DNA of 64,000 nt. It comes from Paenibacillus sp. USDA918EY. GTDB lineage: Bacteria > Bacillota > Bacilli > Paenibacillales > Paenibacillaceae. The stretch is taken from positions 310,001 through 374,000 of the forward strand of contig NZ_WTWY01000001.1 in the NCBI RefSeq assembly GCF_009870825.1, written 5' to 3'. Within the stretch, counting starts at the first letter, position 1, and the number at the start of each line of letters is the position of its first letter. The position numbers and the translations under genes are program-made. The notes beneath the pieces are model-generated. The model did no database searches and had not been told where the DNA came from. It saw nothing but the letters and a program-made list of their open reading frames with translations. Shown here piece by piece: positions 1-9,308 of the stretch.

Positions 1-2285
1 TGCTTCGGTTTTTCGTGCCGTATGTGCTCATATTGCTCGGGGCTTTGCTATCCGGGTGGTTTGCCTATCATAAAACGTCGTCGCTCTTGGAATCGGAAAC
101 GATGAAAAGCAATACGGCGGCGCTCGGACAAATCCGCGAAGCGCTGGACGGGCGTTTTGCCGAAGTGGAGACGATCGCGCAGCAGATGGCGAGCGAATCC
201 AAAATCCAATCCTTTCAATTCGTCAAAGCCCCGTTCGAGCAAACGAATCCGTTTCGATTATGGGACCTCGAAAAAAGTTTGTTCGACTACCGGATGACCA
301 ACCATTTTATCGTCGATTATTTTATCGCTTATAAAAACAGCGGCATGTTCATTTCGCCCCGCAAAGTGTATAACGGCAGTCAGTTTTACGGCCTGCAGCT
401 TCGGTACGAGGGCAAGTCCTATGAGCAGTGGTACAAAGAGCTGTTCAGCCGCTATTATTATAAAACCTATCAGCCCGGCATGCCGGTTCTATATGAAGGA
501 AAACCGTATTCGGTCGTCAGTTACATGCAGTCCTTCGGGGCCAAAGACGGCGGAGGCGTCATTTCGGTGTTGATCGACAACAAGCAAATCCAAGAGATGC
601 TGCGCCATATCGATTCCGAGCAGGGAGGTTTTGCTTATGTCGCGGACCAAAACGGAAACCTGATCAGTTACGTGGGCATGGATCCGACAACCGCAAATAT
701 GAAAGCGCTTCCTGTCAAGGAGGGTTTTTCGCAATTTCGCTGGAACGGGAAAAAGATGCTGATTACCCAAACCACTTCCCGGTATAACGGCTGGACCTAT
801 GTATCCGCGCAGCCGGAGGAGGTCGTGCTGGCAAAGGCCAATTATATCAAAGAGCTGACGTTGACCGTGTTCATGCTGGCGATGGGCGCAGGGCTCGTAT
901 TTGCCGCATTGCTGGCATACCGGAGCAGCAGGCCCGTGTTTAAAATGCTCCAGCTGCTGCCGCTGAAACCCGCGGGCAGCAAAAAACGCCCGCTTGGCAA
1001 CCTGATGGACGACATCCGCAGCTCCGTTTCCGCGCTGGTGGAAAGCCATGGCGAACTGAGCAGCAGGCTGGAGGCGCAGGTGCCGATGCTGCGCAACGTG
1101 TTTTTCGACCGGCTGCTGCAAGGCGGCTTTACGTCGATGGATGAGGTTGAAGCGGCTATGGAGCATGCCCGGGTGGAGCTGAAGGGGCATTATTTTGCGG
1201 CGGCGGCCATTCAAATTCGGGGATACCATGCCCCGTACAACGAGGAGATGCTAACGGAGCTGGACATCGTGAAGCTGAACGTCCGCGATAGGATCGGAAC
1301 GATCGGAGCGGAGCGGCAGGCGCTCGCACAGGTTCATGATTTGGGCGAAAACAAGCTGGCTTTGCTTTTTCACGGGGAAGGGACTTCGCCGGAGGCTTTT
1401 ATGAATGGCCTTCAGCGGCAGATCTCGCAATTAGGCGATCATTGGAAGCAGGCCAGCCATTCGGGGCTTTGGATCGCCGTCGGTACCTGCCAAACGAGAT
1501 TGACGGAGGTGTACCGTTCCTACGGCGAAGCGGAGTTTCTGCTCGTGCATGCGGCCTGGAGCGAACGCCAGCCGGTGTTGTTTTACGACGAAGCCGAGGT
1601 GCCGCCGCCGGTCTATTTTTATCCGTCCGACGTGGAACAGCGGCTGATCCAGCTCGTCAGGTCGGGCAACAAGCCGGAAACGGCCCGGCTGATCGCGCAA
1701 ATCCGGGAGGAAAACGACGGCGGGCGTCCGCTTCCGGTCGTCGCCCAAAAGCTGCTGGCCCAGGAGCTGTGCGGAACGCTGATGAAATGCTGCGAGCTTT
1801 CCCCGGCAAACGAGGATATGATGTCCGAAGAGATGAAGGTGGTGCTGGAGGTGTCCGATTCCGAATTGCCGCCGGACGAAGCGGTGCACAAGCTTTTTCA
1901 AGCCTTAATGCAGCTGTGCCGCAAGCATGAGGAGCGGAAACGAAGCCATAACGATTCGCTGGCCGGCAAGCTGATGTCGTATATCGACAACCATTTTTCG
2001 GACCCGGACTTAAGCTTGGCCATTCTCGCCAAGGAAGCCCGGAATTCGGAAGCGTACGTTTCTTATTTTTTCAAGGAGCAAACCGGAATGAATTTTTCCG
2101 ATTATTTGGAGCATGTCCGCATGGAAGAGGCCAAACGGCTGCTCGTCGGCAGCGCCCTTCCCGTCAGCGATATCGCGGTCCGGACCGGATATTTGTCGCT
2201 CAATTCGTTCAGCCGGGCCTTTAAACGGGCGAACGGCGTCAGCGCGACCGAATACCGGAAGGTACATCAGCCGCGCGAGGCATAA
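1..2285 (+). CDS. AraC-family regulator with membrane-anchored extracellular sensor domain (5' end outside window)
   Basis: Membrane-bound transcriptional regulator of the type that sits beside sugar ABC importers in Paenibacillus. The frame is open to the left edge (reading L-R-F-F-V-P before the GTG at 15), so the true start lies upstream. A hydrophobic segment at the very N-terminus and another near residues 285-305 bracket an extracellular sensor-like region. The last ~100 residues form an AraC double helix-turn-helix (SLAILAKEARNSEAYVSYFF, then SDIAVRTGYLSLNSFSRAFK). It is followed by a hairpin terminator and then the importer genes, so it probably senses an external sugar or importer state and activates the downstream operon. 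The family is clear; the ligand is inferred from context only. Confidence 0.9.
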   Translation, partial: LRFFVPYVLILLGALLSGWFAYHKTSSLLESETMKSNTAALGQIREALDGRFAEVETIAQQMASESKIQSFQFVKAPFEQTNPFRLWDLEKSLFDYRMTNHFIVDYFIAYKNSGMFISPRKVYNGSQFYGLQLRYEGKSYEQWYKELFSRYYYKTYQPGMPVLYEGKPYSVVSYMQSFGAKDGGGVISVLIDNKQIQEMLRHIDSEQGGFAYVADQNGNLISYVGMDPTTANMKALPVKEGFSQFRWNGKKMLITQTTSRYNGWTYVSAQPEEVVLAKANYIKELTLTVFMLAMGAGLVFAALLAYRSSRPVFKMLQLLPLKPAGSKKRPLGNLMDDIRSSVSALVESHGELSSRLEAQVPMLRNVFFDRLLQGGFTSMDEVEAAMEHARVELKGHYFAAAAIQIRGYHAPYNEEMLTELDIVKLNVRDRIGTIGAERQALAQVHDLGENKLALLFHGEGTSPEAFMNGLQRQISQLGDHWKQASHSGLWIAVGTCQTRLTEVYRSYGEAEFLLVHAAWSERQPVLFYDEAEVPPPVYFYPSDVEQRLIQLVRSGNKPETARLIAQIREENDGGRPLPVVAQKLLAQELCGTLMKCCELSPANEDMMSEEMKVVLEVSDSELPPDEAVHKLFQALMQLCRKHEERKRSHNDSLAGKLMSYIDNHFSDPDLSLAILAKEARNSEAYVSYFFKEQTGMNFSDYLEHVRMEEAKRLLVGSALPVSDIAVRTGYLSLNSFSRAFKRANGVSATEYRKVHQPREA

Positions 2286-2298
2286 TTGAAGAAACGGC

Positions 2299-2318
2299 GG
2301 CCGGAAGCGGCCTTTTCT
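2299..2318 (+). terminator. Intrinsic terminator after the AraC regulator
   Basis: GGCCG and CGGCC form a 5-bp GC stem with a GAAG loop, followed by TTTTCTT. It lies 14 bases after the regulator stop and separates it from the importer operon. Confidence 0.6.
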
Positions 2319-2399
2319 TAATAAACGAATACTCCCGAAAAACGGAATAATGCCTTTTCTAAAGCACGGCATAACCGCCAAAACATGCAGATTTACGGA

Positions 2400-2413
2400 C
2401 TTAAGCGCTTTCA
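2400..2413 (+). promoter_or_regulatory. Candidate cre (CcpA) site upstream of the sugar importer
   Basis: CTTAAGCGCTTTCA matches the known consensus TGWAANCGNTNWCA at 12 of 14 positions. It lies about 50-60 bases before the first permease gene, which fits carbon catabolite repression of a sugar operon. Position and match are visible; function is inferred. Confidence 0.45.
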
Positions 2414-2460
2414 ATTAAGCTGTGGTCACCGGCCGGATTTTCCATCCAAAAACGAAGGGG

Positions 2461-3378
2461 GTGACCAAGCTGAATCTTTGGAAAGACATCGCACGCAAAT
2501 GGCAGCTGTACGCTTTGTTCGCCTTGCCGCTCATTTACATCATCGTATTTAAATACGTGCCGATGTACGGAGCGCAAATCGCATTTAAGGATTTTAACGT
2601 GACCAAAGGCATCGCCGGCAGCCCGTGGGTCGGATTCGCGCAGTTTGAGCGTTTTTTCCACTCGCATGAATTTTGGAGGCTGCTGCGGAACACGCTCGTG
2701 GTCAGCTTTTACGCGCTGATCGCAAGTTTTCCGTTCCCGATTATACTGGCGCTCGGTCTCAATTACGTCAAAAACGAACGCTTCAAAAAGTCGGTCCAAA
2801 TGATCACGTACGCGCCGTATTTTATTTCGCTGGTCGTTCTGGTGGGCCTTCTGCTGCAGTTCCTCGATCCGCGGACGGGACTCATCAATACGCTGCTCGG
2901 TTGGTTCGGGCTTGGTCCGTACCATTTTATGGCGCAGGCGTCGTGGTTCAAATCGATTTACGTCTGGTCGCATGTATGGCAAAACACGGGGTTTGCCTGC
3001 ATCATTTATTTGGCGGCGCTGTCCGGCATCGACCCGGCGCTGCATGAAGCGGCCGTCATGGACGGCGCGACCAAGGTTCAGCGGATGCGTCATATCGATT
3101 TGCCCGGCATTCTTCCGATCGCCGTCATTTTGCTCATCTTGAACACGGGGCAAATGCTGGAGACCGGCTTCGAGAAAATTTTGCTGATGCAAAACCCGCT
3201 CAATCTGCGCACCTCGGAAGTGATCGACACATACGTCTATAAGGTCGGGCTTGTCTCGCAGGCGATGAATTTCTCTTATGCGACGGCCATCGGCCTGTTC
3301 AAAGCGGTGATCGGATTCATCCTGCTGATCATCGTCAATCAGACGGCGAAGCAATTGAAGCAGGAAAGCTTATGGTAG
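2461..3378 (+). CDS. Sugar ABC transporter permease, LplB family
   Basis: Inner-membrane subunit of a carbohydrate importer. The N-terminus NLWKDIARKWQLYALFALPL followed by KYVPMYGAQIAFKDF is typical of LplB-type (COG4209) permeases, with about six membrane segments. The cytoplasmic EAA loop that docks the ATPase is EAAVMDGATKVQRMRHIDLP. The start is uncertain: an in-frame GTG at 2422 has no ribosome site, GTG 2461 lies directly on the AAGGGGGTG motif, and a CTG at 2470 would have that motif at ideal spacing. No ATPase gene is linked; such importers usually borrow a shared MsmK-like ATPase. Next gene follows after 15 bases. Confidence 0.88.
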   Translation: MTKLNLWKDIARKWQLYALFALPLIYIIVFKYVPMYGAQIAFKDFNVTKGIAGSPWVGFAQFERFFHSHEFWRLLRNTLVVSFYALIASFPFPIILALGLNYVKNERFKKSVQMITYAPYFISLVVLVGLLLQFLDPRTGLINTLLGWFGLGPYHFMAQASWFKSIYVWSHVWQNTGFACIIYLAALSGIDPALHEAAVMDGATKVQRMRHIDLPGILPIAVILLILNTGQMLETGFEKILLMQNPLNLRTSEVIDTYVYKVGLVSQAMNFSYATAIGLFKAVIGFILLIIVNQTAKQLKQESLW

Positions 3379-3393
3379 AAAGGCGGCGGAACT

Positions 3394-4290
3394 ATGCATG
3401 CAATGAAAATAAAAGAAGCCGGGGCTGACCGTCTGTTTACGATCGTGAATTATTGCGTGTTGACGCTGATCATGCTGATCGTGCTGTATCCGCTTGTGTA
3501 TGTTGTAAGCGCTTCATTCAGCTCGAGCAGCGCCGTTTTGTCGGGGCGCGTGTGGCTGTGGCCGGTCGAACCGACGCTGGACGGGTACCGGGCCGTGTTC
3601 AAAAACACGATGGTCGTGCGCGGCTTCATGAACACGATTTTTTATACGCTGGCGGGAACGGGCATCAATTTGTTATTCACGGTTTTGGCGGCCTATCCGC
3701 TGTCCAGGGGCGATTTTCGCGGGCGGAATCTGTTCATGCTGCTGTTCGTGTTTACGATGATGTTCAGCGGGGGCCTGATCCCGACATACCTGCTCGTCAA
3801 AGATTTGGGCATGATCGACACCGTCTGGTCCATGTTGATTCCGGGGGCGCTGTCCGTATGGAACGTCATCATCATGCGCACCTATTTCCAGACGACGATT
3901 CCCGGCGAATTGCTGGAGGCCTCCCAGCTGGACGGCTGTTCGGACTTTCGTTTTTTGCTCCGGATCGTGCTGCCGCTATCGGGGCCGATTCTGGCGGTGA
4001 TCGCGTTGTTTTATGCCGTGGGGCATTGGAATCAGTATTTTAACGCGATGATTTTCTTGAAAAGGGCGGAATTGTATCCGCTGCAGTTGATCCTTCGCGA
4101 CATTCTCGTCCAAAACGAGATCAACATCGACATGCTCGGCGACGCCAAAACGGCCGCTGCGCGCCAAGGTTTGCGGGAGCTGCTCAAATATTCGCTGATC
4201 GTCGTCACATCCGTGCCGCTTCTGGTGGTGTACCCGTTCGTGCAGAAGTTTTTCGTCAAAGGCGTCATGATCGGTTCATTAAAAGGATAG
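3394..4290 (+). CDS. Sugar ABC transporter permease, LplC/YtcP family
   Basis: Second permease of the importer (COG0395 type, 298 residues, about six membrane helices). The EAA loop is EASQLDGCSDFRFLLRIVLP, followed by SGPILAVIALFYAVGHWNQY. The C-terminus ends in VQKFFVKGVMIGSLKG, the usual ending of this family. The ATG at 3394 is preceded by AAAGGCGG. It lies 15 bases after the LplB-like gene and 36 bases before the binding protein, so the three are one operon. Confidence 0.9.
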   Translation: MHAMKIKEAGADRLFTIVNYCVLTLIMLIVLYPLVYVVSASFSSSSAVLSGRVWLWPVEPTLDGYRAVFKNTMVVRGFMNTIFYTLAGTGINLLFTVLAAYPLSRGDFRGRNLFMLLFVFTMMFSGGLIPTYLLVKDLGMIDTVWSMLIPGALSVWNVIIMRTYFQTTIPGELLEASQLDGCSDFRFLLRIVLPLSGPILAVIALFYAVGHWNQYFNAMIFLKRAELYPLQLILRDILVQNEINIDMLGDAKTAAARQGLRELLKYSLIVVTSVPLLVVYPFVQKFFVKGVMIGSLKG

Positions 4291-4326
4291 TCGCAAAGCC
4301 AAATTTGAAATCGATGGAGGGGTGTT

Positions 4327-6006
4327 ATGTATAAAAAGCTGAACAAAATCATGGGGCTCGTGATCGCCGCCGGCATGCTGCTCGCAGGCTGCTCCGGAGG
4401 CGCGAAAGAGGGGAGCGCGGATACGAAGGGAAGCAACCAGCCCGCTGCGGGTACTGTGGAGCTGACGCCGCCGGGGACTTACCCGCTCGTCAAAGAAAAA
4501 ACGACGCTGAAAATTATGGTGCGCGGCAACCCGCTGGTGGAAAATTTCGAGACCAACGAGTTCACCAAATGGTATGAGGAAAAGACGAACGTCCATATCG
4601 AATGGGAGGTCGTTCCGGAGCAAAGCATGCAAGAGAAACTTAACCTGGTGCTGGCAAGCGAGGATTACCCCGACGTGATCATGGGCCTGAACGTCTCGCC
4701 GACCCAGCAGATGATCTACGGCTCCCAAGGCGCTTTTGTTTCATTAAACGACTTGATCGAGAAGCAGGGCGTCCAAACGAAAAAAATGTTCGCGGATAAC
4801 CCGGAAATCAAAGAGACGATTACGGCGACCGACGGCAACATATACGCACTGCCTGAAGTCAATGACTGCTACCACTGCTCCATGAGCCAAAAAATGTGGA
4901 TTTACGAGCCGTGGCTGAAAAAACTGGGGCTTGAAATGCCAAAAACGACCGACGACCTCTATAACGTGCTGAAGGCGTTCAAGGAAAAAGACCCGAACGG
5001 CAACGGGAAAAAGGACGAAATCCCGCTGTCCATTACGCAAAAATCATGGCGTTCGACCATCGACGCGTTCCTGATGAACTCTTTTATTTATAATCCGGTG
5101 TATGGATCAAGCAGCAAGCATATGTTCATAAAGGACGGCAAACTGGACGTGGCCTTCAACAAGCCGGAATGGCGCGAGGGTTTGCGGTACCTGAACAAGC
5201 TGTACAAGGAAGGGCTCATTGCTCCGGAATCCTTCACCCAGGACGAAAACCAGCTGATTCAACAAGGGGAGAATCCGGGTACGGTCATCTTGGGGGCATC
5301 CACGGGCGGACATGAAGGCGTATTCACGCAGCTGATGGGAGACAGCGGACGCTGGAAGGAATACAAAGCGGTTCCGCCGTTAAAAGGACCGGGAGGCGTG
5401 CAGTATGCCGCCGTCGACACGACGGCTTTGACGCCGGGCGCATTCATCATCACCAAAAAGGCCAAAAATCCGGAGCTGGCGCTTCGTTGGGCCGACGGGC
5501 TGTACGAGAAAGAGATGACGCTGCGCAGCGTGTACGGACGTCCGGATCAGGAATGGCGCGACGCCAAGGAAGGCGAAATCGGCATCAACGGCAAGCCGGC
5601 GGTATGGTCGGAGCTCAAGTCCTACGGCACGGTTCAAAACGTAAACTGGGCGCAAACCGGCCCGGCGCTGCGTACGAACGATTTTCGTTTGTCGGCCGTC
5701 GCAAAAGGTGACGACGATTTAGAGGTAATTCTATACAACGAGACGAAGAATAAATATGAGCCGTATCAGCCGAAGGATGTCAGCACGGTGCCGCCGCTGT
5801 TCCTGACGAACGAACAGGCGTCCGAGGTTGCCGATTTGGCGAAAACGATCAATGACTACGTGGATGAAATGATCGCCCGCTTCGTCATCGGCGATGCCAG
5901 CCTGGATGCGGATTGGGACAGCTATGTCAGCCAGCTTGACGCGATGAACCTGAAGCGATATCTGGAAATATACCAGACGGCTTACGACGAAAAGAACAAA
6001 AAATAA
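4327..6006 (+). CDS. Extracellular sugar-binding lipoprotein (ABC importer)
   Basis: Lipid-anchored solute-binding protein, 559 residues, for the two permeases upstream. The signal peptide MYKKLNKIMGLVIAAGMLL ends in a lipobox LAGC, so Cys-22 is the likely lipidated residue. The body has the family 1 (LipO/YtcQ-like) pattern with LVLASEDYPDVIMG and a DPNGNGKKDEIPLS segment that looks like a calcium loop. A GGAGGGG ribosome site precedes the ATG. The neighbouring cytoplasmic fucosidase suggests an oligosaccharide containing fucose as the ligand, which is inference. Confidence 0.9.
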   Translation: MYKKLNKIMGLVIAAGMLLAGCSGGAKEGSADTKGSNQPAAGTVELTPPGTYPLVKEKTTLKIMVRGNPLVENFETNEFTKWYEEKTNVHIEWEVVPEQSMQEKLNLVLASEDYPDVIMGLNVSPTQQMIYGSQGAFVSLNDLIEKQGVQTKKMFADNPEIKETITATDGNIYALPEVNDCYHCSMSQKMWIYEPWLKKLGLEMPKTTDDLYNVLKAFKEKDPNGNGKKDEIPLSITQKSWRSTIDAFLMNSFIYNPVYGSSSKHMFIKDGKLDVAFNKPEWREGLRYLNKLYKEGLIAPESFTQDENQLIQQGENPGTVILGASTGGHEGVFTQLMGDSGRWKEYKAVPPLKGPGGVQYAAVDTTALTPGAFIITKKAKNPELALRWADGLYEKEMTLRSVYGRPDQEWRDAKEGEIGINGKPAVWSELKSYGTVQNVNWAQTGPALRTNDFRLSAVAKGDDDLEVILYNETKNKYEPYQPKDVSTVPPLFLTNEQASEVADLAKTINDYVDEMIARFVIGDASLDADWDSYVSQLDAMNLKRYLEIYQTAYDEKNKK

Positions 6007-6009
6007 ACC

Positions 6010-6092
6010 TATATAAGTTGGACTAAAGATACGTGACAAGGAATAGGCAAGAGGGGCCTTCATCCGTACAAAATATGGGTTCAACTTATATA
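6010..6092. repeat. 11-bp inverted repeat flanking the fucosidase leader
   Basis: TATATAAGTTG (6010-6020) recurs as its exact reverse complement CAACTTATATA (6082-6092). With one mismatch the match extends three more bases inward. The 61-base loop has no other strong structure. It could be a pair of operator half-sites or an mRNA stem that separates the importer genes from the fucosidase gene. Confidence 0.5.
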
Positions 6093-6112
6093 ACAAACGG
6101 AGGTAATACGAC

Positions 6113-7396
6113 ATGAATCCGCGTTTCGAACGAACGCTTCCGCTGATGAACGACCGTTTCGGCCTTTTCATCCACTGGGGGTTGTATGCGATTCCAGCCA
6201 GAGGGGAATGGGTGCGAAGCCAGGAGCGGATCACCAACGAGCAGTACCAGCCGTATTTCGAAGAGTTTAACCCGGTGCTTTACGATCCGAAGAGCTGGGC
6301 CAAAGCGGCCAAAGCCGCCGGGCAGCGATATGCGGTGCTGACCACGAAACATCATGACGGTTTTTGCCTGTTCGACAGTCAGCTGACCGATTACAAGGCG
6401 ACGAATACGCCGGCGGGGCGGGACCTCGTACGCGAATATGTGGACGCATTCCGTGAAGAGGGGCTGAAGGTCGGTTTCTATTATTCCTTGATCGATTGGT
6501 ATCATGACGATTATCCGGCTTATGGCGACCGTCAGCACCCGATGCGCGACAACGAGGCTTACAAGGACAAAAAGATCGATTTCGACCGTTATCTCGACTA
6601 TATGCACGGCCAGGTGCGGGAGCTGCTGACCAACTACGGCAAAATCGATATCATGTGGTTCGACTTTTCTTATGACGACATGACGGGAGAAAAATGGCGC
6701 GCGACCGAGCTTATCCAGATGATCCGTTCCTTGCAGCCGGATATCGTGATCGATAACCGGCTCGGCGGCAACATCATGGCGGCGGAGCCTGAAGTGTACG
6801 CCGGGGATTTCTTCTCGCCGGAGCAGATCATTCCGCCGCAGGGCATCGTCAATTCGGCCGGCGAGCCGATTCCGTGGGAAGCGTGCATCACGCTGAACGA
6901 TCATTGGGGATACCATGCGACCGACCGGAATTACAAATCCCCGCGCCAGGTTATCCGTGCGCTCGTCGAATGCGTCAGCAAAAACGGCAACCTGCTTCTG
7001 AACGTCGGCCCGGATGCCAAAGGCGAAATCCCGAAGGAATCGCTTGAAATTTTGGATACGGTCGGCGAATGGCTGCGCCGCAACGGCGACAGCATTTACG
7101 GCTGCGGCATCGCCAAGCTGCCGAAACCGGAGTGGGGCCGCTACACCCAGCGCGGCAACAAGCTGTATGCGCATGTGTTTGACCGGGGCATCGGGCCGAT
7201 CTATTTCCAGGGCTTAAAAGGAAAGATCAAAAAAGCCCGCCTGCTTGCGGACGGCAGCGAGCTGCATGTGCAAACGCCATGGATGGCCGACCAATATTCG
7301 GATACGGAAAGCGGCGCGTTCATCCACATTACCGGAGGAGATTTGCCGGATGAGCTCGATACCGTCATTGAGCTTGAACTGACGGAGGAAATATAA
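6113..7396 (+). CDS. Alpha-L-fucosidase, GH29 family, cytoplasmic
   Basis: Hydrolyses terminal alpha-L-fucose from glycans with retention. GH29 features are clear: FGLFIHWGLYAIPARGEW near the N-terminus, VLTTKHHDGFCLFDS, and DIMWFDFSYD where Asp-184 is the expected catalytic nucleophile. The 427-residue protein has no signal peptide, so it should act on imported oligosaccharide inside the cell. GGAGG lies just upstream of the ATG. It stands between the importer and a sugar isomerase-like gene, consistent with one catabolic locus. Substrate may be another alpha-fucoside-like sugar, since GH29-like proteins vary. Confidence 0.9.
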   Translation: MNPRFERTLPLMNDRFGLFIHWGLYAIPARGEWVRSQERITNEQYQPYFEEFNPVLYDPKSWAKAAKAAGQRYAVLTTKHHDGFCLFDSQLTDYKATNTPAGRDLVREYVDAFREEGLKVGFYYSLIDWYHDDYPAYGDRQHPMRDNEAYKDKKIDFDRYLDYMHGQVRELLTNYGKIDIMWFDFSYDDMTGEKWRATELIQMIRSLQPDIVIDNRLGGNIMAAEPEVYAGDFFSPEQIIPPQGIVNSAGEPIPWEACITLNDHWGYHATDRNYKSPRQVIRALVECVSKNGNLLLNVGPDAKGEIPKESLEILDTVGEWLRRNGDSIYGCGIAKLPKPEWGRYTQRGNKLYAHVFDRGIGPIYFQGLKGKIKKARLLADGSELHVQTPWMADQYSDTESGAFIHITGGDLPDELDTVIELELTEEI

Positions 7397-7452
7397 ACCG
7401 TTGAACGTCTTCTGAGCTGTTGATACCTTTACCGAAAGGGTGGATGAACGGA

Positions 7453-8325
7453 ATGAAACCTGGAGTAAGCACCTATAGCCTGCTTCAAGCGATCAAAGCG
7501 GGAGAAATGACCGTGCTGGACGTGATCGACTGGATCGCGGAACACGGCGGGGAACATATGGAAATCGTTCCTTACGGATTCACCCTCGAGGACCAGCCGG
7601 ATCTTGCGGATGCCGTCCGCGAGCGGGCGGCCGAAAAAGGCATTGCCTTGTCCAATTATTCGATGCCCGCGAATTTCGTGCAGGAAACCCCGGAAGAGTT
7701 CGAAGCCGAGATCGATAGAATAAAGCGGCATGTCGATACGGTGCATCGTCTCGGCATGAAACATATGCGCCACGACGTAACGGCCTTCACGCTTCCACCG
7801 GAAAAATGGGGCATCGATTACCTGGAGGATAACCTGGCTCAAATCGTGGAGGGCTGCCGGCGCATCGCCGATTATGCGGCGCAATACGGCATCACGACGA
7901 CGATCGAAAACCATGGCGTCAGCGTGCAGGCCAGCGACCGGGTGCAGCGGGTGCTTCGTGCCGTGGACCGTCCAAATTTCAAAACGACGCTCGACATCGG
8001 CAATTTCCTCTGCGTCGATGAGCAGCCGCTGGTCGGCGTCAAACGGAACCTGCCGTTTGCTTCGCTGATTCACGTCAAGGATTTCTACATCCGTCCGGCG
8101 GATGAAAACCCGGGAGGCGGCGCCTGGTTCCGGACGTCCCATGGGAATTACCTGCGGGGATCGATCTTCGGGCAAGGAGACGTCGACGTGCGGCGGGTGC
8201 TGCGGATGATCAAGGAGTCCGGTTACGACGGATACGTCACGCTGGAATTCGAAGGCATGGAGGAGTGCCGCGAAGGCACGAAGCTGGGCCTTGAAAATTT
8301 AAGACGCATTTGGGATGAGGTATAA
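7453..8325 (+). CDS. Sugar phosphate isomerase/epimerase family (xylose isomerase-like TIM barrel)
   Basis: Predicted metal-dependent TIM-barrel isomerase, epimerase or related lyase. Visible motifs are TTTIENHG, TTLDIGNFL, HVKDFY and VTLEFEG, which supply the Glu/Asp/His ligands usual in this fold. The ATG at 7453 is chosen because AAAGGGTGG at 7435-7443 sits nine bases before it; the in-frame ATG at 7444 and TTG at 7420 are poorly spaced. The protein is 290 residues, normal for the family. It follows the fucosidase and precedes a strong terminator, so it is probably the last gene of the locus. The exact reaction cannot be told from sequence. Confidence 0.85.
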   Translation: MKPGVSTYSLLQAIKAGEMTVLDVIDWIAEHGGEHMEIVPYGFTLEDQPDLADAVRERAAEKGIALSNYSMPANFVQETPEEFEAEIDRIKRHVDTVHRLGMKHMRHDVTAFTLPPEKWGIDYLEDNLAQIVEGCRRIADYAAQYGITTTIENHGVSVQASDRVQRVLRAVDRPNFKTTLDIGNFLCVDEQPLVGVKRNLPFASLIHVKDFYIRPADENPGGGAWFRTSHGNYLRGSIFGQGDVDVRRVLRMIKESGYDGYVTLEFEGMEECREGTKLGLENLRRIWDEV

Positions 8326-8343
8326 TCCATAACTAATGTTGAA

Positions 8344-8382
8344 AACGCTGCCGGCGGTTGATTCCGCCGGCAGCGTTTTTTT
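8344..8382 (+). terminator. Strong intrinsic terminator closing the fucosidase locus
   Basis: A 14-bp perfect stem (AACGCTGCCGGCGG with its complement), TTGATT loop and a seven-T run. It lies between this operon and the convergent TetR gene. Confidence 0.9.
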
Positions 8383-8422
8383 AAATATAAGAAATACGCG
8401 CGTTTCTTCAATCCACGCTAAT

Positions 8423-9028
8423 TTATTCCTCGACGGCAATGCCGGCGGCTTTCAAATGCCCGTGCGTAACGATGCTGCTAAACTGCGAGGAAACTTCGCC
8501 CGCCGGAAGCGGCCGATCGTTTTTAACCCACCAAATGACAATCCCCATAAAAGACGATACGAGGTATTCGAGCAGCAGCTCCTTCGATATCGCTAAAGGG
8601 GAATTTCCCTGATCGGGATTCCACCCCTCATTAAGTTTATCTCTAATAATATGCTCCATTTTCGCCCGAAACGGGTAGATTCTGTTCTCATCAATCAGCA
8701 TGGCGTAATAAAAAGAGATATTGCCTGAAATATGATCCAATATCGCTTGCATCACGGCTTCGAGCCTGGAAATGCTGAAGGGATTCATGTGGATCGGACA
8801 TAAAACAACGGCCTTCCTTAATTCGCTGAGCAACTCATCCATGCAAGTATCCAATAAATCGGGTTTATTTTGGTGGTGAAGATAAAACGTGTTTCGATTG
8901 ATCATGGCCCGATCGGCAATATCCTGGATCGTGATCGCATCATATCCTTTTTCCTTAATAAGCTCAAAAAACGCTTTTCGAATCGATTGTCTCGTGCGCA
9001 ATACTCTTAAATCGGTTTTTTTGTTCAT
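8423..9028 (-). CDS. TetR/AcrR-family transcriptional regulator
   Basis: DNA-binding repressor of 201 residues. The N-terminal helix-turn-helix is typical: IRKAFFELIKEKGYDAITIQ, then DIADRAMINRNTFYLHHQNK. The C-terminal ligand domain (from about residue 75) resembles the TetR_C group seen in small Bacillota regulators. The gene is divergent from the SnoaL-like gene, with a promoter and a long inverted repeat between them (9119-9190), so it probably represses that gene and perhaps itself. Ligand unknown. Confidence 0.9.
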   Translation of the reverse strand: MNKKTDLRVLRTRQSIRKAFFELIKEKGYDAITIQDIADRAMINRNTFYLHHQNKPDLLDTCMDELLSELRKAVVLCPIHMNPFSISRLEAVMQAILDHISGNISFYYAMLIDENRIYPFRAKMEHIIRDKLNEGWNPDQGNSPLAISKELLLEYLVSSFMGIVIWWVKNDRPLPAGEVSSQFSSIVTHGHLKAAGIAVEE

Positions 9029-9118
9029 TGTTTTCGCTCTCCTAAAAAAATTTCAAGCGTTAAGCGACAAAGCGATATGAATTTGTATTTTATCCTTCAT
9101 AAACAAAAATATTGAATA

Positions 9119-9147
9119 TTGAGCGTCATATTCACCTTTATTATAAT
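9119..9147 (+). promoter_or_regulatory. Sigma-A type promoter for the double SnoaL-like gene
   Basis: TTGAGC (9119-9124), a 17-base spacer and a perfect TATAAT (9142-9147), pointing rightward. Confidence 0.65.
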
Positions 9148-9153
9148 GAGCAA

Positions 9154-9190
9154 AAGATAAATAAACAACATGAAGTTCATTATTTATCTT
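9154..9190. promoter_or_regulatory. Probable TetR operator overlapping the transcription start
   Basis: AAGATAAATAA (9154-9164) and TTATTTATCTT (9180-9190) are a perfect 11-bp inverted repeat, with a small palindrome TGAAGTTCA (9171-9179) inside. It begins seven bases after the -10 box, where a repressor would block initiation. Confidence 0.6.
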
Positions 9191-9308
9191 GATGTTTATA
9201 AACTCGGAGGGAAAGGGGGAATAAAAATTCGGTAAGGTTGTTCAAAGATTAGACCTGTTCATCGCCAACGGAAATTTTAACTTTCATTCATATCAGGAGG
9301 ATATTCAA

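Noticed and set aside
3506..3519. cre-like TGTAAGCGCTT inside the second permease gene
   Set aside because: The right half does not match the consensus and it lies in coding sequence of a membrane helix.
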